A stretch of DNA of 64,000 nucleotides from Ctenosaura bakeri (taxonomy: Eukaryota; Chordata; Lepidosauria; Squamata; Iguanidae), in NCBI GenBank assembly GCA_948474755.1, contig CAOLHI010002520.1, positions 124,001 to 188,000 on the forward strand, read 5' to 3'. The translations under genes were made by a program, and so were the position numbers. The notes beneath the pieces were generated by a model, which ran no database searches, was not told where the DNA came from, and worked only from the letters and a program-made list of their open reading frames with translations. Each line of letters opens with the position of its first letter. Position 1 is the first letter of the stretch. Shown here one piece after another: positions 42,317 through 53,821 of this stretch.

Positions 42317-44189
42317 TACACTTATAATAAACGGTGAAAAAACACCCAAAGTTGACATCAGAAAAGGGACAAGACAAGGATGTCCACTTTCTCCATTGAT
42401 CTTCCTAATAATGATTGAAATTCTTAACCTACATATTAGACAAGATCTGGAAATAAGAGGTGTGCAGATTAAGAATCAGGTGTTTAAGCTCAGGGCATTC
42501 GCAGACGACTTGGTTGTTTTACTAGACAACCTGATACAGAGTGTCAAGCAGTTAAATAAGATCTTACATGATTACGGAAAAGTGTCAGGTTTTAAAATAA
42601 ACCCTGAAAAGACATCTATACTGACGAAAAATATGAATAAACAAGAGGAAAGGGAGCTGGAGAGTGAATCACAATTTAAAATAGAGAATAAAGTTAAATA
42701 TTTAGGAATATACTTAACTAAAAACAAGATGGATTTATATGATAATAATTATAAAAAAGTGTGGCAGTCAGTGAAAGGGGATTTAAAAAAATGGACAACA
42801 TTGAATATATCTTTGTTAGGGAGAATAGCTATAATCAAGATGAATATCTTGCCAAGACTAATTTTCCTATTTCAGAATCTCCCCATTATAACTAATGATG
42901 GGGTCTTTAAACAGTGGAAAAGTGATCTGTCTAAATTCATCTGGAATGGCAGAAAACCCTGAATAAAGTGGTGCGGTTTAAAAGATGCTAAAGAGAGAGG
43001 AGGTTTAGGAACACCAGAACTGAGATTATACTATCACGTGTGTTGTATCGACTGGGCAACAACTTGGGTTAGATTAGATGGTGAGAAACTGTTGACATTG
43101 GAAGGTGCGGAGTTGCCCTTCGACTGGCACTCATATTTATGGTATGAGAAATCAAAAATAAACAGGGAGTTTAACAATCATTTCATTAGGAAATCTATTT
43201 TGAGAGTATGGTTGTTGTATAAAAAGAAGATCTATAAGAGGCTCCCATTATGGGTATCCCCACACGAAGCCTTTTACAGGAGGGAGAAACCGCAAATTGA
43301 TAGATGGATCATGTATAAGGATATAGTGAAAATACATGGCGGAGAGATTCGGTTGAAAACAAAAGAAGAATTAGAAGATAGTGGATTGGCTACTTATTGG
43401 CTACTGCAAAGACAGATAGTAGAAAAATTTAAAGTAGATCAGAAAACAGTAGGGATAGATAATAAAGAAAATGAATTGGATAAAATATTAAAACCAGAGG
43501 TTGATCACCGGATAGCAAAGTTATATAAAATTTTCTTAAATCTAGAACTGGAAAGAGAGGTAATAAAAGAGAATATGTTGAGATGGGCTCAGAACATAGG
43601 GAGACCGATACAACTAGAATGTTGGGAAAGGTCCTGGTCTAGAATAAATAAAATGGTAAAGAGTGCAGTGTTAAAAGAAAATTATTTTAAGATTATGTAT
43701 AGATGGTACTATACACCGGCACAAATTGCGAAAATGACCAAAACAGATAAGGATAAGTGCTGGAAATGTGATCAGAAAGGAACCTTGTTCCACCTGTGGT
43801 GGACATGCACAAAAGCAAAAAAATTCTGGGTACAAGTATACAATATCATAACAGAAATCTTTCAAAATAAATTTCTGTTATACCCAGAAATATATCTGTT
43901 AAACATGTATGAGACTATGAGGCCACTAAAAAAGCAGTCCCACCAAAAATTGCTCATCTTAATGATAATTGCAGCAAGGATGTGTTTTGCAAGTAGGTGG
44001 AAGCAGGCGGAACCTCCCGAAGTAGAAGATTGGCTATTAAAAATATACGATATCATGGAAATGGAAAAATTAACATCATCACTGTCATATAATCTAAAAG
44101 GGAAAACAGAGATAGACTGGGAATTGATTTTGCCCATATTGGAGTCAAAATGGGGGAATATGGCTACCAAAGGGTTAAAGGGGACTTAA
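42317..44189 (+). pseudogene. L1 ORF2 from mid-RT to C-terminus, one in-frame stop
   Basis: RGTRQGCPLSPLIFLIMIE, then AFADDLVVLL (the FADD active site), GFKINPEKTSIL, KYLGIYL, LSLLGRIAIIKMNILPRL, all in order as in L1. A TGA at 42960-42962 follows WNGRKP and the same phase continues to 44189 with GGLGTPELRLYYH and a C-x2-C-x7-H-x4-C knuckle (CWKC...HLWWTC). Truncation and the stop make it inactive, but decay is otherwise light. Confidence 0.88.
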
Positions 44190-44508
44190 AGTAGGTATTA
44201 GGAGGTGTTGAGGTTTATATTTAGCTAAGGGAAAACCTAGAGAAAGGAAAAAGGTAATTTAGCGAAAGCATAACAAGGTAAACAAGCGGAGTATCAGGAA
44301 AAGGACCATAGGAGAACAGTGGAACAGAAAAATTTAAGTAAGAACCATCTAGCATAAAGAAAGGAATATAAGGGAAGACGTGTTTTTTTTTTCTGTTCTG
44401 AGGGAGGTTTTATATATTTTATTATTGATTGATTTGTATATCTGAATAAGAATGTCTTGGATTGGGTGTATTTTGAAGTGGAAAAATCCAATAAAAAGAT
44501 TTGAAAAC
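42317..44508 (+). mobile_element. 5'-truncated L1 LINE with 17-bp target duplication
   Basis: About 2.2 kb with ORF2 from the middle of RT to the end, a short 3' UTR and an end AATAAAAAGATTTGAAAAC with hardly any poly(A). Flanked by the 17-bp duplication given above. Sequence 42123-42316 to its left is not L1, although an open frame runs through the junction. Confidence 0.9.
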
Positions 44509-44525
44509 GAAATTTCATCAGTTGC

Positions 44526-45404
44526 ATAAATAAGGCTGAATGTAGAAATCCAGAAGAAGTGTTCTTACTGTATCTTGATATTGTTGTCAATTTACACAGA
44601 CAGCTATAGTATATAAACATTACACTCATTACATTTCTGGTTTAATTTGTATCACAATTACTTTTTGTCCAAGAGTATTATAGGTCAGTTTGATAATTTT
44701 TTTTTAAAAAGCCTTTTGACCAAGCCATTCAAAATTGTCCTTGAACATGAACATCCAGTTCCTATTACAGTGGAAGATGACAAATAAATCTTGCTATACT
44801 GTCACCTTGATGCCAAGCTAATCTTTTCAGACTCCACCATTGTATGGTGCTAGGTATGTCGATACCTGATAAAATGTAAATTTGCTGGTATCTGTCAATA
44901 CATTAACAGTTAGTTTAGCTCCCAGTTGTGATTGTACTGAAATCCACCCACCTGCAATGAAAGGGAGAGCTAAACCTCCCTTTTTGAATGCTTTTCCTCC
45001 CAATAAAGATCACCCACCCCTGTAATTTAGTGAAAATTGAGTCAGAATTACACAGTGTGCATTAGCCTAGCAGGCTGCTTGGCTGTCAGAGGCCGTATTC
45101 TAGTTTTTTCTAACCTGTGGAGCTGATGGCCAGAGAATAAGCCTTTCCTGTGAGGATACCCAGGTTGTAGAATATGCTCTCCAGGTACCCTTTGTGGCAA
45201 CTATTTCATTGATTTTAGGTTCCAAGGTAAGACAGTTTTATTTTCCTGTGGAAATAGAGCCATTTAAAAGACCTATTGTTAGTTACCACTTCTATGAGTT
45301 TACTGATTTCAGTGTTTCTGCTGTAGCTGAGAGTAAAATTGGACTTATCCCATGGGCTTTTCATGTGTGATGGCTTTTTTCTAGGTGTTGGTTTTATTTT
45401 TATT
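44526..45404. other. Unassigned AT-rich sequence
   Basis: No gene, RNA gene or named repeat seen. It contains T- and A-runs and only chance frames. Confidence 0.45.
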
Positions 45405-45790
45405 TTTTTTTTAAATTTATTAAACATTTTATAATGTGAGAACAAAAAAAACAATGTACAATGGAAAGAATAACTATGTCAGGTATGAAAATCTACTCAG
45501 TTATTCATATCTACAGGTATCTGTACTGCTTAGGAAAGCACTCAGCTAGGGTCTTGAATGGCACGTTGGAGGTTTTGATGGTGATGCGTTGTATCATTGA
45601 TGTGATCAATAAAAGGAAGTAATTTTTCTTCAAAAGAGTCTTGTGTGATGTGTTCTTTTATTACCCTCTTGTTGTGTCCAAGCTTTTCAATTAGCCATGT
45701 ATCCCAGATCCTTTGCCACTATCTGTCAATGGAAAAATTACCTGTGTTCCAGTTGAAAGGAAGTTCCAATTTCGCATTCATGAGAAAAAA
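45405..45790 (-). pseudogene. Antisense L1 3' end, left of DIRS copy 4
   Basis: On the - strand the end of an ORF2 reads RIWDTWLIEKLGHNKRV and DSFEEKLLPF, followed by a 3' UTR and an AATAAATTTAAAAAAAAA tail at about 45400-45425. It appears to be the continuation of the antisense L1 found right of copy 4. Confidence 0.6.
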
Positions 45791-45938
45791 GTTCTTCTTC
45801 GTGGTCTCTGTGCCTCACACACTAGGAGCTTTCGTGCATGCGCGGTAGCGTTCGGAAGATTCTAGAGCTTAGCAGCTTGGCGGGAACCCCTCGTAGTCCC
45901 CCTCTTGGACCTTCTTCTTCAATCTTTGCCTACTTTCT

Positions 45939-47350
45939 ATGTCTGCTTTGTTCAAGGCTTGCGTCTCTTGTGGTCGCAAAGTTGCATTGTCAGACGGACA
46001 TCGTGAGTGCCTCTTCTGTTTGGGAGAGGCTCACAACGTTAGGGCTTGTTCCATCTGCCATGAATTTACTGCCCAGACTCTACGGAACCGTTCATCTTGC
46101 TTGAAATCCCACTGCTGGGAAGAGTCTCTTTGGGTGAGGGATTGGCCGGCTGTTGAGTCCGTCATCTCCGTACCGTCCAAATTGAGCAGACCTGCGACCA
46201 CACCCCGTCGGTATCGGCGGCTGCTGTACCGACGACATCGACGGTACTGGGCTCGGTATCATTGTCTTGGCCTCCGATATCGGCTTTGCTGCGGATCCTG
46301 AAAATATCTTCGGCCGCGTCGAGCTTGAGGGAGGCTCCTGCGGGCTCGCAGGCAACCAAGTCGACCAGGCCGCTTACTGCTGCCCAGCATAAGTGACCTG
46401 CCCCTCAGGAGGTCTCTAAGGAGAAGCAGAAGAAGAAGAAGAAGAGGAAAAAGCCGAGTTCACCCTCTGAGAGGCCCCGCCTTCCAACACTTCCTCCGAC
46501 CCAACACCCTGGGGACCCAGGTGAAGAGTCGGAACCACAGGAGATCATGGAGGTGTCTGATGAAGAGCAGACCGCTGGCTCGGCTGTGCCTTCGGGCTCG
46601 TCTGTGCTCACTGCCACGGTATCTCCGTCTGGTCATCCAGAGAGGGTGGACCGCCCGGAGGATGTTCCAGCCTTACCTCAGGCCTCGCCCCATCATCGGG
46701 CAGCTTCTGGCAGGAGTGAGTCGCACTCCCCAGAATGCAGGGTGAGACATCGATCCCCACGCCGGCAGGAGGCCTACCCGGAACGGGCCTCGTCTTGGCC
46801 CTCAGCTGAATCGCTGTACTTCTCCGCATCACACACTGTGAGGTACGGCTGAGAATACGCCTGGCGGGAGCATCTGTCCTTGTACAGGTCCTATTCGCTC
46901 TTGTACAGAGACTGGTACCACCTGGACGTGAGGCTCTGGTCGCCATATTGTCGGTCGCGCTCACCATCTCACGGAAGATACTACCTGTGGTATCAGAGAT
47001 CGCCCTCTCGTTCGTTCTCGAGGTCTCCGCGCTACGAGAGGACCCGTGAGGACCCGTGAGCATTCGCCCCATTATCAGGCCGTGTCTCCACCTTCAATGC
47101 CACAACCAATGAAGCAATGGACCATCTCATCAAGGCACACCTGACGGCAAAGATGGGCATACATCAGTCTTGCCGCAGCTTCGGTTCCCGGTCATCTTGG
47201 CGCAGGTCATCGTCTTCGACCTATCAACCTCGCTCGCCTCATTCGGCTCTGTCCCGGCCGTCGACCTCGTCCTCGGCACGGAGACCTCTTCAGAGATGTC
47301 CATCCTCTTCTTCAAAGAAGTCTTCATCCAGGATGAAGTCCCAGTTTTGA
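45939..47350 (+). pseudogene. DIRS copy 4 Gag, broken and deleted
   Basis: MSALFKACVSCGRK start with CLFC, His and C-x2-C of the zinc domain intact to about 46130, then frame breaks. The Lys-rich patch (46420-46450) is readable. The conserved half is mostly missing: sequence jumps near 47075 to the AMDHLIKAHLTAKMG segment and the Ser/Arg-rich tail. Confidence 0.85.
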
Positions 47351-49254
47351 CCACCTTCGCGGATCGCCACCACAGCCATCCTTTAGCCTGCCAGCAGCCT
47401 TCGAAGACCAACCGAGCCTGGCCTGACATCTTGCCGAATGGCGCCACATCACCACGGACTCTTGGGTTTTCTCCATCGTCCGTCTTGGTTACGCCATTGA
47501 ATTTGGAAGTATACTCCCGCAAGGCATCTACTATTCCACCTTGACCAGCTCAGCTCTGCTGGAAAAGGTCCAGTCACTGCTACAAAAAGGAGCGATCAAA
47601 GAACTTCTGTCCTCGGCCAGTACCACCGGCTTCTTCTCCTGGTACTTCATGGTACCGAAATTGGATGGAACCCTATGACCAATCTTGGATCTCAGAGGGG
47701 TAAATGAGTACATCCGCCCCAAGATGGTCTGTTCAAGATGGTCACTCTGTCTTCGATCCTGCCTTTCCTTCGGCGAGGGGACTGATTCACTTCCATCGAT
47801 CTTCGGGATGCTTCACATCGCCATTCACCCGCAGCACAGATGGTACCTACAGTTTGTGACCGATGGTACCTGTTACCAATACAGGGTGTTACTGTTCGGA
47901 CTCTCCACCACTGCCAGGGTCTTTACCAAATGCATGGCTCCTGTGGTATCGTACCTGCAGACTAAGGGTGTCTCAATCTACCCTTACCTCGACGATTGGC
48001 TGTTGGTGGCGTCCTGCAGGCAAAAACTACAGCGACATCCACCAGACTCTCTCTCTTCTGACCCATCTTGGCCTTCGGGTCAATCCAAAGAAGTCGCACC
48101 TCGAGCCGGCGAGGGTCCTTGACTTCATCGGAGCGACCCTGGACTCGGTGTCTGCCAGGGTATAACTGCTTATGGAGTGTGCACGGACCCTCCATCGGGC
48201 CACATCCGCTGTTTTTGATGCCCCGATGATATCAGCGAGGAGGATCCAGAAACTTCTTGGGTACATGGCTTCGACCACGTCAGCAACCTACCTGTCTCGG
48301 CTCCATGCACAGCCACTTCAACACTGGTTCGTCAGAGTCTTCGACCCGCTCCTGGACGACCAGAGGTGCCCCCTGCGGATTCCTCAACAGGTACGTCTCT
48401 CCCTATTATGGTGGCTGTCCTACGGCCATCTACTGCCAGGGATGCCGTTCCGAGAACCGACCCCTTGGCTCACGGTAACGACAGACACCTCCCTGTTCGG
48501 GTGGGGAGCGCACTGCGGCGATCTCAGAGTCCAGGGATGATGGATCGATGACAAGACCGACCTCCATTTCAACGCCCTCGAACTGCTCACCATCTGGAAA
48601 GCTCTGAGGGCATTTCGCCACTTAGTCGTGGGCCGCACGGTTCTGATCCTGACAGACAACACAACAGCCATCTGTTACATCAACAGACAAGGGGGAACTC
48701 ATTCGACTACTCTCCTCACCATAGCTCTTCAGCTTTGGGACTGGTGCATGTCACTTCGAGTCCATCCAGTCGCGGTGCACCTGGCTGGGCAGGAAAACAC
48801 CACGGCAGACGCCCTCAGCAGGGACATCTCCTGCCACCACGAGCGGTCCCTTTCGAGCGTGGCGTTCCAGATGATATGAGACTGGTGGGCCGAGCTGACG
48901 ATCAATCTCTTCACCACCAGCCAGAACACGAAGTAGTGCTCGAGAGCCGGCCAGGGTCGCAGCTCTCTCGGAGACGCCTTCCAGTTCAAGTGGACCGACG
49001 GGTTCCTCTATGCGTTCCCACCGTTTCCTCTCCTGCACTGAGTGGTCTCCAAGATCCTTGCGGACCAAGCCGACGTCGTCCTCGTAGCCCCATACTGGCT
49101 GAGGCAACACTGGTTCGGGCCCCTGTTCGAGGCCGCTCATGGTCAACTCCTCAGGTTCCTGACAGCGCCAGATCTCCTGTCGCACTCTGACAGTCTCGTT
49201 CTCCATCCGGACCTGCGGCTCCTGGCCCTCCATGCCTGGCAGATAATGCCTTAG
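47351..49254 (+). pseudogene. DIRS copy 4 RT-RNase H-methyltransferase-like, broken
   Basis: Blocks readable in changing frames: LDLRGVNEYIRP, VLLFGLSTTARVF, YLDDWLLVAS (47985-48010), TTDTSLFGWGAH (48480), LTDNTTAICYINRQGG (48650), ENTTADALSRD (48795), and the MT-like APYWLRQHWF (49085). In-frame stops include TGA at about 48538 and 48878. Confidence 0.88.
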
Positions 49255-50246
49255 ACAATCCGACCATCCAGAACGTCCTGACCGCGGCCGGGAAGGAGTC
49301 GACACGCCGCAACTACCATTACAAATGGCAGAGATTCGTTACCTTTGCTGAAGTACGACATCTGCCTACCATGCTCCATTTTCTCCTCCATCTCTGACAG
49401 CAGGACCTTGCCTTTCCATCCCTGAAGGTCTACCTCACAGCTATCGTGGCCTATCAGCCACGTGGGTCACCATCGGCAGCTGTCTTCCGCGATGCTACCA
49501 TGAAGCAGATCATGAAGGGCCTGCAACACCTTTATCCACTGGTGTTGCTGCCACTACCGCCTTGGTCGCTGTCCTTGGTGCTATCGCAGTTGACGCGACC
49601 ACCCTTCAAACCCATGGCGACTGCGGATGACAGGCTCTTGACCTTCAAGACTGCTTTCCTGGTGGCTGTCACCTCAGCCAGTCGGGCAAGTGAGCTGACA
49701 GCGCTGCTATCTGATGAGCCTTTCCTCATCTTCCACTGAGACAAGGTAGATCTTCACCCTGACATTTCTTTTCTGCCCAAGGTGGTATCACACTTCCACC
49801 TTAGCCAGGACATCATCTTGCCTGCTTTTTACCCGGACCAGACTACACCTCTGGAGCGCTGCCTTTCTTCCCTTGATGTTCATCGGGCTTTGGCTTTCTA
49901 CACGCACCAGACTGCGCTCTTCCACCAGACACCCCACCTGTTCGTGTGCTACGGTGGACATCGAAGAGGCCACAAGGTGTCCACCCAGAGGTTCTCCAAA
50001 TGGGTAGCCCAGACCATTCTGCTGGTATACGAACTGGCCAAGCAGCCTCCGCCAGCCTTGATCCGGGCTCACTCCACCAGAGCCATAGCTTCCTCAGCAG
50101 CTTTCTGTCGAGGAGTGGACCTGCAGGAACTGTGCCGTGTGGCGACCTGGTCTCAACCCTCGACCTTCGTGCGCCACTACAGACTGGACTGTTGGTCCTG
50201 CAGAGATGCTCGTTTTGGATGTGTGGTGTTGTCTTCCGTTCTCTAG
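49255..50246 (+). pseudogene. DIRS copy 4 tyrosine recombinase, broken
   Basis: Catalytic blocks: VTSASRASELTAL (first-Arg block, where the usual ARRAG reads SRAS), HSTR at about 50070, FVRHYRLDC near 50170. A TGA near 49737 and frame changes in the N-terminal half disable it. Confidence 0.88.
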
Positions 50247-50291
50247 GACCTGACCCACCGTCCAGCTGGTAAGCTACAAAATCTCCTAGTG

Positions 50292-50375
50292 TGTGAGGTA
50301 TAGAGACCACGAAGAAGAAGAACAGGTTGCTTACCTGTAACTGTGGTTCTTCGAGTGGTCATCTGTGCACTCACA
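50292..50375 (+). repeat. DIRS copy 4 internal complementary region
   Basis: TATAGAGACCACGAAGAAG, AAGAACAGGTTGCTTACC and the complement of the right tail, which the element itself has lost at its end. Confidence 0.85.
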
Positions 50376-50573
50376 CACACCTGCCCAGCCGTCCCCTCTT
50401 TCAGGTCCCTTATTGGCAGATACCAGAACTGAAGAGAGACAGTTGGCTTGGCAGGCTGAGCATGCTCGGTACGGGCATGGGGGAGGGGTTCCCGCAAAGC
50501 TGCTAAGCACTAGAATCTTCTGAAAGCTATTGCGCATGCGTGAAAGCTCCTAGTGTGTGAGCAACCTGTTCTT

Positions 50574-51995
50574 ATTGTGGCCCTTGTGATTCAATTGCTT
50601 ATATTGTGAGTCATGTATTGAAAGCAACTGAAGGGTAGGACAAGGATCAACTGTTTGCTTTGTAATAAAACCAGTGTTTTCAAAACCTCAGATCAAAATT
50701 GGGCTACCATAGGACAGGATGACCTCATATGGAGGTACGTGCCTTTGGAGCTACAGCCCCTCCAATAGTTGGATGATATGGTTTTGGTGATGTGAGTCAA
50801 TTGAACAGGTGTACAATAGCACCGGTGAATCAATATGAGGGTGCATTCTTTAAATTTTCAGCTAATTCATGTCTAATATCAGAACTCCAAGGTCAGCTTC
50901 CCAGCCTGGCTTACTATTAAGACCTCGGCCATAGGTCTCATTAATTAACCATTTACTAAACCATGATACCAACCCTTGTAGGATCAAGTCCTTTGAGACA
51001 CATATGTTTTCAAAAAAGGTAAAAGTGCAAGGAAGTTCCCTTGCATGGTTCAGTTTTGCAGTGAAACTAAGCATTTGATACAAGGGGAGCCATGTAGAAG
51101 CCATAGGGGATAAGATCTGCATCAATTCATCTCACAATTTCAGATTGGCATTATGAAATAGGTCATGAATAGTAAACCACCCTTTGTCTTTCCAGGCTCT
51201 AAATTGGGAAAATTTATCAGGGCTATAGAAATTTGGATGTAGAGGAAAAGGCCTATTGGAGATGGGTAAGGTACAAGAACATGTTGCCATTTTTTCCATG
51301 CTAGTAGCGTGGTTCATAAAAATAGATTTGAGACCTTTTTGACGTCTCTATTGGTAACTTGAGAAAATATAATTCTTAGTCCTTCAGAAAAGTCATGTTC
51401 TAATTTTAATCTTACCCACTTAGTAGAATTATGATTTCTAACCAATTGAGCAAGCTTCAAAATATGATTGTACATTTGGAATCCATTCTGAGATTGTGAA
51501 TATTTAGCTATTTGTGGAAAATGAGGCCTCTTACTATCAAAAACAAAACTGTTACTCATGGTTTACCAACTTTTGAAGTATGAAAGGAAAGGAGTTATTG
51601 GGATAGTTTGGGGGAAAAAGAAGAGCTGTGGAAGAAGGAACATTTTTACTAATGCAATTTTACCCCACAAAGAGGGGGTGAAAATTTTCACTAATTTTGG
51701 TCTTAATCCCTTTGGTTAATGGCTTGTAATTTCTGTATAGCAATTGTTTTGTTAAAAGAATGCCTAAGTACTGAAAACCAGATGGGCACAGCTGTAAATT
51801 CATTAATTTCTGCCATCTCTGTTGAACAGTTAGATGAACATTTAAAGAAAGCATGTTTGAATTTATGAAAATTTATTGTAAAGTCCAAAAGTTGACTGAA
51901 AAAGTCAAGAAGGTTCGAAAGAGAACAGCAGATTGTCATTAGCATATAGTTTTATTTTGTGCTCTTGTTGATGAATAGTGGGGCCCCTAATCTTA
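50574..51995 (-). pseudogene. Antisense L1 ORF2 relic, right of DIRS copy 4
   Basis: On the - strand from right to left: a decayed ADDLLFSLSNLLDF active-site block near 51930, FQYLGILLTKQ (KYLGIxL block) near 51760, an LLPQLFFFPKL-like block near 51620, and further decayed C-terminal sequence to 50580. It is the partner of the piece at 45405-45790. Confidence 0.65.
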
Positions 51996-52650
51996 GCATA
52001 ATGTATAATTGCTTCATGCTTGTTTTATTCTATGGATTTTGTAGTATTTTATATTGTTTAGTTTCATATATGAATTTTTTTTGTTTTATATACATGCTTG
52101 TATAGCCAAGACTATTTTTACTGCTAATATTTTTAAATAATTTGCAAAGTCCTCAAATTAGATTGATGAAGAATTTAAGTTTTTCTGAGTTGAGCTTTAT
52201 AGTCTTTTTTAAAAAATTTTCTGGCCCATGTGATTACACTGCAGAGGTTGAAAGTATTTGATAGTGTGTACCAAATTTTCAAACTAGAGAAGTTCTTAGG
52301 CTGGATGTCCTGTCATCACGTTCTCATACTCTTTAAGTCTCAGGCTGCAATCCTACATTATGTGGGTAGAGGATAATACTTTGCATGCATAGTTCTTTGA
52401 CCCTTCTGTCCCTAGAAGGCAGCTTTCAAGAACCAGGACATGCTGCCACATGCCACATACTGACTGGGGATGGGAGGTATTCAACCAACACCCAGCTGCA
52501 GTTTGCAAGTAGAGGAAGAGAGCTGAGCTTGCCCTCCTGGATCTCTGATGGCTTTCTGGAGACCTGAGAGGTGAGGTGAGTGCTGTCTGGGTGCCTTCCT
52601 TTTTTCTCCCTGTCAGTAAACAGCTGTGACAACAAGCCTCAGCTTTTTAA
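51996..52650. other. Unassigned sequence
   Basis: No gene recognised. The frame 52385-52567 and its - strand shadow have no family features. Confidence 0.45.
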
Positions 52651-53200
52651 AAAAACTATTTTTATTGTATGTTATGTTTCACAACTTCATGAACAGTGAA
52701 CAACGAAACATTAGAAATTCATGAACTAGAAATTAAACAGGTTACCCTGTGCAAGCAGTTCAAATTAAATTATCCAGTTGATAGATCTGCTTCTTTGTTT
52801 TCTTTAGAAAACAAACATATTTTAGAGGAGTGGTCAGAGGCTTCGTTATTGGAGACATCTGTGTCTAGGTTTAGAAGATCTGTCCAGAGGTCCAGATGAT
52901 TTGCAGGAGGTTGCAAGAAATGTCCTTTTGTGTTGATGTATTCTATAAATGGAAAGAAAGTTCAATAAAGCTGTGTCTCCTTATTTGACCATTATAGACA
53001 TGAACATTATCAGATAATTTTTCCATTAACCAGTAGTCCCATACCTTTTTCCACCTAAAAGCTCTTGAAAGCTGGTAGATGGTGGGTCCTAGATAAGGCA
53101 TTACAATGTCTACTTCTACATCTCCAAAAAAGGGACATATACACATGTAACTACAGATTTCTGCTGCCATCTCGAGTTTTCTTCTCTGTCCCTTTGTAGT
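52651..53200 (-). pseudogene. Antisense L1-like ORF2 C-terminus and 3' end
   Basis: On the - strand RWKKVWDYWLMEKLSDN resembles the WQRIWDTWLIEKLGHN end of the antisense L1 at 45.7 kb, followed by a 3' UTR ending in AATAAAAATAGTTTTTTTAAA. Same type of element, separate copy. Confidence 0.5.
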
Positions 53201-53469
53201 TTAGCTGTTACAATAGACAATGAAAAATTGAAATATTTCAGGTAGACATGTGATATGAATTATTGTGATGTTTATCCAAAATAAACAGAAAGTGTTTTTC
53301 AAAATTGGGGGAATGTCAGTATGAGATCTGAATTTTTGAGTGGAGAATATTCTGTGACTAGCGTGTAGCTTCTGGTACACACCACTCTTGAAAACTCAGT
53401 ACTATGATAGATTATACCTTTTGGTTTCTTCTAGTACAGCTGTAAAAATTAACATCTTACATAGTAACA

Positions 53470-53770
53470 GAGGAAGCTGCCTTATTTTGAATCAGACCAC
53501 TGGTCTATTTAGCCCCGTGATTCCCAAATTCTAGTCCTCTAGATGTTTTGGACTGGAGATCTAGTCCTCCAGATGTTTTGGACTTCAGCTGCCTTGGCTA
53601 ATGATCAGTGGTTCTGGGAACTGAAGTCCAAAACACCTGGAAGCCCAGAGTTTGGGAAACATTGATTTAGCCCATTATTATAATCTCTGACCAGCTTTCC
53701 AGGGTTTCACAGAAGATTCTTTACCTAGTTGTACCTAGGAATTTGTGGTATTTCCTAGCAGTTGTCTTTC
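53470..53770 (+). mobile_element. Reptile SINE-like repeat with a nested hairpin element
   Basis: Starts ACATAGTAACAGAGGAAGCT and GAATCAGACCACTGGTCTAT, a common lizard interspersed repeat. It is interrupted by a hairpin (about 53530-53660) whose arms are CCTCCAGATGTTTTGGACTT and the inverted AAGTCCAAAACACCTGGAAG. The repeat resumes with CCAGCTTTCCAGGGTTTCAC. The partial copy of the left arm at 53540-53570 is a local duplication. Confidence 0.65.
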
Positions 53771-53821
53771 TTAGTACTAACCAGGCCTGGACCGGCTTAA
53801 TTTCTGAAATCAGACAAGAGT
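53771..53821 (-). pseudogene. 5S rRNA-like sequence, antisense
   Basis: TTAGTACTAACCAGGCCTGG and TTCTGAAATCAGACAAGAG match the reverse complement of the internal part of vertebrate 5S rRNA (GTCTGATCTCGGAAGC...GGCCTGGTTAGTACT) with several changes. Probably part of a 5S-derived SINE or a retropseudogene. Confidence 0.6.

Larger units (their letters stand above)
45791..50573 (+). mobile_element. DIRS copy 4: degraded, internally deleted DIRS retrotransposon
   Basis: Starts GTTCTTCTTCGTGG, ends GCAACCTGTTCTT. Compared with copy 3 the left repeat is shortened, about 1 kb of gag is missing at the join near 47070, and 39 or so bases of the right tail are missing just before the end (GTGTGTGA joins GCAACC). 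Gag, RT and YR have many stops. The ICR (50292-50375) is kept. It is inserted in an antisense L1. Older than copies 1-3 by its level of decay. Confidence 0.9.
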
